Below are positions 8,665 through 15,936 of a stretch of 64,000 bases of DNA, piece after piece. The translations under genes were made by a program, and so were the position numbers. Source of the stretch: Streptomyces djakartensis. GTDB lineage: Bacteria; Actinomycetota; Actinomycetes; Streptomycetales; Streptomycetaceae. The first letter of the stretch is position 1; every line of letters starts with the position of its first letter. The notes under the pieces are model-generated. The model did not search any database and had not been told where the DNA came from. It saw nothing but the letters and a program-made list of their open reading frames with translations. The stretch is taken from the NCBI RefSeq assembly GCF_014651075.1, contig NZ_BMWE01000001.1:248001-312000 (forward strand), written 5' to 3'.

Positions 8665-9627
8665 ATGCCCAGTACTGCACTCACCGCAGCTCACCCCCTC
8701 AAGGACGTCGCCGCGTCCGACAGCTCGCTGCGCCGCTTCCTCCACGGGCTCCCCGGCGTCGACGCGGTCGGACTCGAGGGGCGTGCGGCCTCCCTCGGTA
8801 CCCGTTCGATCAAGACGACCGCGAAGGCGTACGCCATCGACCTCGCCATCTCGATGGTCGACCTGACGACGCTGGAAGGCGCGGACACCCCGGGCAAGGT
8901 CCGGGCGCTCGGCGCGAAGGCGGTCAACCCCGACCCCACCGACCGCACGGCGCCCAGCACGGCCGCGGTCTGCGTCTATCCCGACATGGTGCCCGTGGCC
9001 AAGGAGGCCGTGGCCGGTTCCGGCGTGAAGGTCGCCTCCGTCGCCACGGCGTTCCCGGCGGGCCGCGCCCCGATCGGCGTCAAGCTGGCCGACGTCCGTG
9101 AGGCCGTCGCCGCGGGCGCCGACGAGATCGACATGGTCATCGACCGCGGGGCGTTCCTCGCGGGCCGGTACCTGAAGGTGTACGACGAGATCACCGCCGT
9201 GAAGGAGGCCTGCGGGACGTCCGCCCGCCTGAAGGTCATCTTCGAGACGGGCGAGTTGTCGACGTACGACAACATCCGCCGCGCGAGCTGGCTCGGCATG
9301 CTGGCGGGGGCGGACTTCATCAAGACCTCGACCGGCAAGGTCGCCGTCAACGCGACCCCCGCCAACACCCTCCTGATGCTGGAAGCCGTACGGGACTTCC
9401 GGGCTCAGACCGGCATCCAGGTCGGCGTGAAGCCGGCCGGCGGCATCCGCACCTCCAAGGACGCCGTCAAGTTCCTCGTCCTGGTCAACGAGACGGCGGG
9501 CGAGGACTGGCTGGACAACCACTGGTTCCGCTTCGGCGCCTCCTCGCTGCTGAACGACCTGCTGATGCAGCGCCAGAAGCTGGCCACCGGCCGCTACTCC
9601 GGCCCCGACTACGTGACGGTGGACTGA
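8665..9627 (+). CDS. deoC: Deoxyribose-phosphate aldolase
   Basis: 320-aa class I aldolase cleaving 2-deoxyribose-5-phosphate to acetaldehyde and glyceraldehyde-3-phosphate. Family motifs are IDLTTLEG, VCVYPDMV, DEIDMVIDRGAFLAG and the Schiff-base Lys region ADFIKTSTGK, with a second catalytic Lys in VGVKPAGGIRTSKDA. ATG 8665 was chosen; GTG 8659 is also in frame. The operator lies just upstream and two aldehyde dehydrogenase genes follow closely, fitting oxidation of the acetaldehyde produced. Confidence 0.95.
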   Translation: MPSTALTAAHPLKDVAASDSSLRRFLHGLPGVDAVGLEGRAASLGTRSIKTTAKAYAIDLAISMVDLTTLEGADTPGKVRALGAKAVNPDPTDRTAPSTAAVCVYPDMVPVAKEAVAGSGVKVASVATAFPAGRAPIGVKLADVREAVAAGADEIDMVIDRGAFLAGRYLKVYDEITAVKEACGTSARLKVIFETGELSTYDNIRRASWLGMLAGADFIKTSTGKVAVNATPANTLLMLEAVRDFRAQTGIQVGVKPAGGIRTSKDAVKFLVLVNETAGEDWLDNHWFRFGASSLLNDLLMQRQKLATGRYSGPDYVTVD

Positions 9628-9632
9628 TCACC

Positions 9633-11069
9633 ATGGCATCTGCATTCGAATACGCCCCGGCCCCCGAGTCCCGCTCGGTCGTCGACATCGCGCCCTCGTA
9701 CGGCCTGTTCATCGACGGGGAGTTCACCGAAGCCGCCGGCGGCAAGGTCTTCAAGACGGTCTCCCCGTCGACCGAGGAGGTCCTCTCCGAGATCGCCCAG
9801 GCCGGTGCGGAGGACGTCGACCGTGCGGTGAGGGCCGCGCGCGGGGCCTTCGGGAAGTGGTCGGCGCTGCCCGGCTCGGAGCGCGCCAAGTACCTGTTCC
9901 GTATCGCGCGGATCATCCAGGAGCGCTCCCGCGAGCTGGCCGTCCTCGAAACCCTCGACAACGGCAAGCCGATCAAGGAGACGAGGGACGCCGACCTGCC
10001 CCTGGTCGCCGCCCACTTCTTCTACTACGCGGGCTGGGCCGACAAGCTCGGCCACGCGGGCTTCGGCGCGGACCCGCAGCCGCTCGGCGTGGCGGGCCAG
10101 GTCATCCCCTGGAACTTCCCCCTGCTCATGCTGGCGTGGAAGATCGCCCCCGCCCTCGCCACCGGCAACACGGTCGTCCTGAAGCCGGCCGAGACCACCC
10201 CGCTCTCGGCGCTGTTCTTCGCGGACATCTGCCGCCAGGCGGGCCTGCCCAAGGGCGTCGTCAACATCCTGCCGGGCTACGGCGACACGGGCGCGGCGCT
10301 GGTCGCCCACCCGGACGTGAACAAGGTCGCCTTCACGGGCTCCACGGCCGTCGGCAAGGAGATCGCCCGCACGGTCGCCGGCACCCGCAAGAAGCTCACG
10401 CTGGAGCTGGGCGGCAAGGGCGCCAACATCGTCTTCGACGACGCCCCCGTCGACCAGGCCGTCGAGGGCATCGTCAACGGCATCTTCTTCAACCAGGGCC
10501 AGGTCTGCTGTGCGGGCTCCCGCCTGCTGGTGCAGGAGTCGATCCAGGAGGAGCTCCTGGAGTCGCTGAAGCGCCGCCTGTCCACGCTGCGTCTCGGCGA
10601 CCCGTTGGACAAGAACACGGACATCGGCGCGATCAACTCCGAGGAGCAGCTCACGCGTATCACCTCCCTCGTCGAGCAGGGCGAGGCGGAGGGCGCCGAG
10701 CGCTGGTCACCGGCGTGCGAACTGCCGGAGAGCGGCTACTGGTTCGCCCCGACGCTGTTCACGAACGTCACCCAGGCGCACCGGATCGCCCGCGACGAGA
10801 TCTTCGGCCCGGTGCTGTCGGTGCTGACCTTCCGCACCCCGGACGAGGCGGTCGCCAAGGCCAACAACACGCAGTACGGCCTGTCCGCCGGTATCTGGAC
10901 GGAGAAGGGCTCCCGCATCCTGGCGGTCGCGAACAAGCTGCGCGCGGGCGTCGTCTGGTCCAACACGTTCAACAAGTTCGACCCGACGTCGCCGTTCGGC
11001 GGCTACAAGGAGTCGGGCTTCGGCCGCGAGGGCGGCCGCCACGGCCTGGAGGCGTACCTCGATGTCTGA
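9633..11069 (+). CDS. Aldehyde dehydrogenase (NAD+), complete
   Basis: 478-aa ALDH superfamily enzyme. Visible are the cofactor motif GQVIPWNFPLLM, KPAETTPLSAL, FTGSTAVGK, the general-base Glu in TLELGGKG, the catalytic Cys292 in NQGQVCCAGSR, and EIFGPVLSV. It begins 5 bases after deoC, so cotranscription with deoC is likely. The role inferred from position is oxidation of acetaldehyde released by the aldolase. It overlaps the next gene by 8 bases. Confidence 0.93.
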   Translation: MASAFEYAPAPESRSVVDIAPSYGLFIDGEFTEAAGGKVFKTVSPSTEEVLSEIAQAGAEDVDRAVRAARGAFGKWSALPGSERAKYLFRIARIIQERSRELAVLETLDNGKPIKETRDADLPLVAAHFFYYAGWADKLGHAGFGADPQPLGVAGQVIPWNFPLLMLAWKIAPALATGNTVVLKPAETTPLSALFFADICRQAGLPKGVVNILPGYGDTGAALVAHPDVNKVAFTGSTAVGKEIARTVAGTRKKLTLELGGKGANIVFDDAPVDQAVEGIVNGIFFNQGQVCCAGSRLLVQESIQEELLESLKRRLSTLRLGDPLDKNTDIGAINSEEQLTRITSLVEQGEAEGAERWSPACELPESGYWFAPTLFTNVTQAHRIARDEIFGPVLSVLTFRTPDEAVAKANNTQYGLSAGIWTEKGSRILAVANKLRAGVVWSNTFNKFDPTSPFGGYKESGFGREGGRHGLEAYLDV

Positions 11070-11946
11070 TCGGCTCACCGTCCTGAAGACCTACAAGCTG
11101 TACGTGGGCGGCAAGTTCCCGCGTTCCGAGAGCGGCCGGGTGTACGAGGTGACCGACGCAAAGGGCAGGTGGCTGGCCAACGCCCCCCTCTCCTCCCGCA
11201 AGGACGCCCGGGACGCGGTCGTCGCGGCCCGCAAGGCGTTCGGCGCCTGGTCGGGCGCGACGGCGTACAACCGCGGCCAGGTGCTCTACCGGGTCGCCGA
11301 GATGCTGGAGGGCCGCCGCGACCAGTTCGTGCGCGAGGTGGCCGACGCCGAAGGGCTGTCGAAGTCCAGGTCCGCGGCGGTCGTGGACGCCACGATCGAC
11401 CGCTGGGTCTGGTACGCGGGCTGGACCGACAAGATCGCCCAGGTGGTCGGCGGCGGCAACCCGGTCGCGGGCCCCTTCTTCAACCTCTCCTCCCCCGAGC
11501 CGACCGGCGTGGTCGCGGTGCTGGCCCCGCAGGAGTCGTCGTTCCTGGGCCTGGTGTCGGTGCTCGCCCCGGTGATCGCCACGGGCAACACGGCGGTCGT
11601 GGTGGCGAGCGAGAAGTCCCCGCTGCCCGCGCTGTCCCTGGCGGAGGTGCTGGCCACCTCGGACGTCCCCGGCGGTGTGGTCAACGTCCTCTCGGGCCGT
11701 ACGGCGGAGATCGCGACCCCGCTGGCGTCCCACCAGGACGTCAACGCGATCGACCTGGCGGGCGCCGACGAGGAGCTGGCGAAGGACCTGGAGATCGCGG
11801 CCGCCGACAACCTCAAGCGCGTTCTCCGTCCACAGCCTGTGGATTACGCGGAGACGCCCGGCATCGACCGCATGACGGCGTTCCTGGAGACGAAAACGGT
11901 CTGGCACCCCACGGGGTCACTGGGCGCGTCGGGTTCCTCGTACTAG
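11062..11946 (+). CDS. Truncated aldehyde dehydrogenase-like protein lacking the catalytic Cys
   Basis: 294-aa ALDH homologue covering only the N-terminal NAD-binding half (KLYVGGKFPRSESGR, YNRGQVLYRVAEMLEGRR, WTDKIAQVV, PTGVVAVLAPQESSFLGLV). It ends before the region where LELGGK and the catalytic Cys would occur. The C-terminus is a unique SLGASGSSY. The 8-base overlap with the complete ALDH implies translational coupling and suggests a subunit or structural partner rather than debris; no internal stop is seen. In S. coelicolor two aldehyde dehydrogenase genes also follow deoC, by recollection. Confidence 0.8.
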   Translation: MSDRLTVLKTYKLYVGGKFPRSESGRVYEVTDAKGRWLANAPLSSRKDARDAVVAARKAFGAWSGATAYNRGQVLYRVAEMLEGRRDQFVREVADAEGLSKSRSAAVVDATIDRWVWYAGWTDKIAQVVGGGNPVAGPFFNLSSPEPTGVVAVLAPQESSFLGLVSVLAPVIATGNTAVVVASEKSPLPALSLAEVLATSDVPGGVVNVLSGRTAEIATPLASHQDVNAIDLAGADEELAKDLEIAAADNLKRVLRPQPVDYAETPGIDRMTAFLETKTVWHPTGSLGASGSSY

Positions 11947-11964
11947 CCCCGCCGCCACACGGAA

Positions 11965-11998
11965 GTCCCGGACCTCCTCCGTCCAGGAGGGCCGGGAC
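11965..11998. terminator. Intrinsic terminator after the deoC-ALDH operon
   Basis: Hairpin with 14-bp arms (one mismatch; 11965-11978 and 11985-11998) and a 6-base loop, 18 bases after the stop. It separates the operon from the convergent secreted-protein gene. Confidence 0.75.
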
Positions 11999-12041
11999 CT
12001 CTCTCGCATGGCGCGGCGGCGGGCCCGCCGGGGGTGGTGAC

Positions 12042-12380
12042 CTACCGCGAGGGCCGCTGGGTGACCTGCCGTGCCACGGGGAGGCTCCCGATCGACGGCG
12101 CCTGAGCCACCGGCCCCGTCACCGCCCGCGACTCCACCGGCTTGAAGTCGGCGACCTGCGTACCGACTCCGTTGTCGAGCGGGTCGACCCCCGTGCCCGC
12201 GAGGGCATTCGGCTTGAGGTCCGCGGCCGGCCCGGTGACGTGGCCCAGGGTGTCGGTCGCGGTCCGGGCGGCGTCCGCCGCGGCCGTCGCCGCGCCCGCT
12301 CCCAGTGCCGCGCCCGCGATCGCGAGGACGGCCAGGGCGCTCCGGGCGGCCGGTTTCCTGGGGGAGTCGTGTCGGGCCAT
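12042..12380 (-). CDS. Small secreted protein
   Basis: 112 aa. A basic N-terminus and hydrophobic core (SALAVLAIAGAALGAGAAT) form a signal peptide with likely cleavage at ATAAADA. The mature part, about 75 residues, is Thr/Val/Pro-rich with no recognised domain or Cys. ATG 12380 was chosen because it starts the signal peptide cleanly; longer in-frame starts add non-signal sequence. Composition resembles the other small secreted protein at 26440-26742. Function not recognised. Confidence 0.7.
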   Translation of the reverse strand: MARHDSPRKPAARSALAVLAIAGAALGAGAATAAADAARTATDTLGHVTGPAADLKPNALAGTGVDPLDNGVGTQVADFKPVESRAVTGPVAQAPSIGSLPVARQVTQRPSR

Positions 12381-12505
12381 CACTGCCACCTTCCGGCGCG
12401 CTGGGTAGTCGAATCGGCACGAAGCGTAGTCGAGGTGTGACGCGCGCATCAAAGGCACCCCGCGGGGTCGTACGGTGCCCGGTGGATGCCTCACACTGGT
12501 GTCCC

Positions 12506-13141
12506 GTGAGTTCCCCTCTCCCCATACCGACGCGAGTCGTGCTGCTCTGCGGCCCCTCCGGCTCCGGCAAGTCCCTCCTCGCGGCCCGCTCCGGCCTCCC
12601 GGTGCTGCGGCTCGACGACTTCTACAAGGAGGGCGACGACCCGACGCTGCCGCTGGTGGCGGGGAGTTCCGACATCGACTGGGACCATCCCGGCTCGTGG
12701 GACGCGGACACCGCCGTGGCCGCGATCGTCCAGCTGTGCCGCACGGGCCGTACGGACGTCCCCGTCTACGACATCGCGCTCAGCGCCCGGACCGGCGAGG
12801 AGACGGTCGACATCGGGCGGACCCCGCTGTTCATCGCGGAGGGCATCTTCGCCGCGGAGATCGTCACGCGCTGCCGGGAACTCGGGGTCCTCGCCGACGC
12901 GCTGTGCCTGAGCCGCGGCCCGGTGAAGACGTTCCGCCGCCGCTTCCTGCGGGACCTCAGGGAGGGCCGCAAGTCGGTGCCGTTCCTGCTGCGTCGCGGG
13001 TGGCGCCTGATGCGTGAGGAGCGTTCGATCGTCGCCCGGCAGACCGCGCTCGGCGCGTACGCCTGTGACCGGGACGAGGCGATGGGCCGGCTGGCGGCGG
13101 CAGCGGCGGGCAGGTGCGCGGGTCTGCGTACGGCGGCCTGA
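12506..13141 (+). CDS. Uridine kinase-like P-loop kinase
   Basis: 211 aa. Walker A GPSGSGKS lies near the N-terminus, followed by LRLDDFYKEGDD and DIDWDHPGSWD, which are typical of uridine kinase/phosphoribulokinase-like NTPases, and FIAEGIFAAEI as the second strand. Basic residues in RGPVKTFRRRFLRDL probably form the lid. It would phosphorylate uridine/cytidine in salvage, consistent with the surrounding nucleoside genes. GTG 12506 was chosen; GTG 12482 is also in frame. Confidence 0.85.
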   Translation: MSSPLPIPTRVVLLCGPSGSGKSLLAARSGLPVLRLDDFYKEGDDPTLPLVAGSSDIDWDHPGSWDADTAVAAIVQLCRTGRTDVPVYDIALSARTGEETVDIGRTPLFIAEGIFAAEIVTRCRELGVLADALCLSRGPVKTFRRRFLRDLREGRKSVPFLLRRGWRLMREERSIVARQTALGAYACDRDEAMGRLAAAAAGRCAGLRTAA

Positions 13142-13171
13142 GCGAGCGGCGCGCGGACGAGACGAAAAGGA

Positions 13172-13210
13172 AGCGGGACTGGACGGACCCCCCGGCCCTC
13201 CAGTCCCGCT
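13172..13210. terminator. Bidirectional terminator between the uridine kinase and sigQ genes
   Basis: Perfect 12-bp stem (13172-13183 and 13199-13210) with a 15-base loop, between convergent genes. Confidence 0.75.
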
Positions 13211-13354
13211 CCTGTGCTCCCCCGTTGTCCTCCCCCGATTCCCCCGATCCCCCGCTTTCCTGAACTTTCCTGAAGGGGACGCCCCCCAGCGTCTCCTCAG
13301 GTCCCCCGTCGGCCCGCGTTCCCCCGTGGGCCCTTGTGGTGCTTCCCCCGGCCT

Positions 13355-14146
13355 TCAGGCGACGAGCTCGCCGAAGGCGTCCTCCTCGTCACGGCCGAAG
13401 CTGAGGACCTCGTCCTCGCGCAGCCGGCGCAGCGACCGCCAGATGCTGGACTTCACCGTGCCGACACTGATGTCGAGGATCTCCGCGATCTCCGGGTCCG
13501 TGCGGCCCTCGTAGTAGCGCAGGACCAGCATGGTGCGCTGGAGTTCCGGCAGCCGGGCCAGCGCCTGCCACAGGACCGCGCGCAGCTCGGTGCCGCGCAT
13601 CGCGTCCGTGTCGCCGGGCGTCTCCGGCAGTTCCTCGGTCGGGTACTCGTTGAGCTTGCGGCGCCGCCAGGCGCTGATGTGCAGATTCGTCATGGTGCGG
13701 CGGAGGTATCCGCCGACCGCCGCCTTGTCACTGATCCGGTCCCACGCCTTGTAGGTCGAGAACAGCGCGCTCTGCAGCAGGTCCTCGGCCTCGAAGCGGT
13801 CACCGGTGAGGTGGTAGGCGGTGGCGTACAGGGAGGCACGGCGCTCCTGGACGTAGGCCGTGAACGCCGCTTCGGCGTCCGCGGTCTGCGACAGCGAGCG
13901 GCGCTCCCCCGAGGCCTCCCTGTACGCGGCTCCCCCGACGGTGCCCACAGCGGCTGCCGCCGCGGGCCCCTTGCCGTCCCCCGTGCGAGCGTCAACCACC
14001 GTCATGAACCCGGTGTGCTGACGCCCGGTGCCGCGAGCGCACCCCCGCCCGCTCACGGCACCGGACTTCTCTCCGCCCCGGCCCCCGTTCACGTCGTGCA
14101 GACGCGTGATCACTGCGCTGGTCGTGGTGCCGTGCAGCGTGCTCAT
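13355..14146 (-). CDS. sigQ: RNA polymerase sigma factor, SigQ-type (SigE family)
   Basis: 263 aa. A roughly 90-residue N-terminal extension rich in Gly/Ala/Thr precedes sigma region 2 (FTAYVQERRASLYATAYHLTGDRFEAEDLLQSALFSTYKAWDRI) and region 4 (LPELQRTMLVLRYYEGRTDPEIAEILDISVGTVKSSIWRSLRRL). This is the SigE-like ECF group. In S. coelicolor sigQ lies beside and divergent from afsQ1-afsQ2 and is an AfsQ1 target; the same gene order recurs here, but with an 8 kb cassette between them. ATG 14146 was chosen for its GGGGGG Shine-Dalgarno. An AfsQ1-type box lies 110 bases upstream. Confidence 0.88.
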   Translation of the reverse strand: MSTLHGTTTSAVITRLHDVNGGRGGEKSGAVSGRGCARGTGRQHTGFMTVVDARTGDGKGPAAAAAVGTVGGAAYREASGERRSLSQTADAEAAFTAYVQERRASLYATAYHLTGDRFEAEDLLQSALFSTYKAWDRISDKAAVGGYLRRTMTNLHISAWRRRKLNEYPTEELPETPGDTDAMRGTELRAVLWQALARLPELQRTMLVLRYYEGRTDPEIAEILDISVGTVKSSIWRSLRRLREDEVLSFGRDEEDAFGELVA

Positions 14147-14255
14147 CTCGCGCCCCCCGTCGTGGACTTCCGGTGTGCGGCCCGCCGGTCCGGCGGGCTT
14201 TCCTGCTTGTGCCGAAAAGATTGCCTCGGCACTTTCATCGCCGTGTCCGTCGACT

Positions 14256-14271
14256 GTCACAGACCTGTCAC
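14256..14271. promoter_or_regulatory. AfsQ1-type response-regulator box
   Basis: GTCAC-n6-GTCAC exactly matches the published AfsQ1 consensus GTnAC-n6-GTnAC. It lies in the 332-base gap between sigQ and the divergent esterase gene: 110 bases upstream of sigQ and about 207 upstream of the esterase start. It may therefore serve sigQ, the cassette, or both. The rest of this gap shows no gene. Confidence 0.7.
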
Positions 14272-14478
14272 AGGGGGCGGCCACAGGATGGCCCGGGGCC
14301 GTTCACAGGGACCGGCGGTACCACGCTGGGCGAGAAGTGCGGAAACCCTCCCAGAACGACTCCCCCAGGGCTATCTTCTTCTCCTCGACTTCCTTCGCCA
14401 CCAGCCAACTCGCCCACGGGGAAGACGGTCAGGGGCGGCGCCACCAAGGTGCGCGACGAAGCGGAACGGGGGCTCGCG

Positions 14479-15936
14479 GTGGAGCGGCTGAAGCATGTCG
14501 TAGTGGTGATTCCGGGCATCGGTGGCAGCGTGTTACGGCCGCCCGCGGGAGCGGCTCACTGGGACGGGCACCGACGCCGCCTGATCGCCGCGGCGGTCCG
14601 GCCCGACCGGCTGTCCCTGGACGCCCGCCCGGACCTCACACCGGTGGGCCTGGTGCCGGACATCCGCCTGCTCGGCCCGTTCGTGCTTCCGGGCTACGCC
14701 GGTCTCGTGCGCCAGGTCCGCCGTTCGTTCGCCGGCGTACGGGTCGACGTCAGCCGCCCGGACCGCAGGCCCGACCCGCGGGCCGACCTGGTGCTCTTCC
14801 CGTACGACTTCCGGAAGGGCATCGCGCCGGCCGCGCACCGTCTGGCCGCGGACATGGACGCCCGGCTGCGCGGCCTGGGTCCGGCGGTGCGCCATCGCCG
14901 GGTGATCGTCGTGGCGCACTCCATGGGAGGTCTGGTGGCCCGCTACTGGCTCGGACCGCTCGGCGGCGCTCCGGACTGCGCCGCGCTTCTCACCCTCGGC
15001 ACTCCCCACCGCGGCGCCCCGAAGGCCCTGGACTACCTGGTCAACGGGGTGCGGGTGAGCCGGAAGCGGTTCGCCGGGCTGACGCGGGTGCTGCGCGGGT
15101 GGCCGTCCATGTACGACCTGCTGCCCCGCTATCCGGCGGTGCAGCGCGCCGGTGACGGAGCGACGCTGTACCCGCACGAACTCGACGGCGCTTTGCTGGC
15201 CGTGGCGGAGGCCAAGGCCGCGTACCAGCGGCACCTCGACATCGAGACGGCCTGGCAGGACCTGTCCCCACAGGTCCGCCCGGAGGTCGTCCCCGCCTAC
15301 GCGCGCGGGCATGCCACCCCGTCCCGGGCCGTACTGTCGCTGCGCGAGGAGCGCCAGGTGCTGTCCGTGACGAAGGACGCGCCGCTGTGGCTGCCCAACC
15401 CTCAGTGGCACGGCGACGGTTCCGTGCCCGCGATCTCGGCTGTCCCCCTGGAGCTGGACGAGAGGCGCGGGACCTGGCGGGGACAGCCGGAGAGGCATCT
15501 GGCGCTGGCTTCCTGTGCGGCGGTGGTCGACGTCCTGACCGCGTACACAGGCGCGTCTTTGTCGTCGGTCCGGGGCGAGGAGCCGGAGCGACCCTGGCTG
15601 GGGCTGGATCTCGACGAATCGGTGCTCGCCGGTGAACCCGTGCGGGTGGGCGTCGCACTGCACGGCGCGCAGGCCGAGGCGGAGACCCGGGTGCATGTGC
15701 GGGCGGTCGCCGCACGGGGCAGACCGCCGCGGATCACACCGTGGGTGCGAGGGGTCTCGCAGGATGGCAGGGGCTGCACCTGGGCGGCGGAGATCGCGGA
15801 ACCGCTCGATGCCGGGCTGTACACGGTGGAGGTGACGGCGACCGGGGTGCCGGGCGTGGGACGCCTGCGGGCGACGGACGAGCTGGGCGTGGTCGACGCC
15901 CTCGCCGAGGCCGGGACCGAGGAGGGACGGAATTGA
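14479..15936 (+). CDS. LCAT-like alpha/beta-hydrolase (esterase/phospholipase-type) with Ig-like tail
   Basis: 485 aa. The first strand HVVVVIPGIGGSVL is followed by DLVLFPYDFRKG, both characteristic of lecithin:cholesterol acyltransferase-like lipases and acyltransferases. Nucleophile elbow AHSMGG puts Ser148 in place. The likely triad is completed by Asp313 in HGDGSVP and His340 in RHLALAS. After about residue 370 a beta-rich, probably Ig-like domain follows. There is no signal peptide, so it should act in the cytoplasm. The GTG at 14479 follows GGGGG by 7 bases; GTG 14449 is an alternative start. Codon 14533-14535 is an in-frame TTA, suggesting bldA dependence. The stop overlaps the start of the next gene. 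As a member of a STAND/CHAT operon it is a candidate membrane-lipid-attacking effector; that is inference. Confidence 0.85.
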   Translation: MERLKHVVVVIPGIGGSVLRPPAGAAHWDGHRRRLIAAAVRPDRLSLDARPDLTPVGLVPDIRLLGPFVLPGYAGLVRQVRRSFAGVRVDVSRPDRRPDPRADLVLFPYDFRKGIAPAAHRLAADMDARLRGLGPAVRHRRVIVVAHSMGGLVARYWLGPLGGAPDCAALLTLGTPHRGAPKALDYLVNGVRVSRKRFAGLTRVLRGWPSMYDLLPRYPAVQRAGDGATLYPHELDGALLAVAEAKAAYQRHLDIETAWQDLSPQVRPEVVPAYARGHATPSRAVLSLREERQVLSVTKDAPLWLPNPQWHGDGSVPAISAVPLELDERRGTWRGQPERHLALASCAAVVDVLTAYTGASLSSVRGEEPERPWLGLDLDESVLAGEPVRVGVALHGAQAEAETRVHVRAVAARGRPPRITPWVRGVSQDGRGCTWAAEIAEPLDAGLYTVEVTATGVPGVGRLRATDELGVVDALAEAGTEEGRN

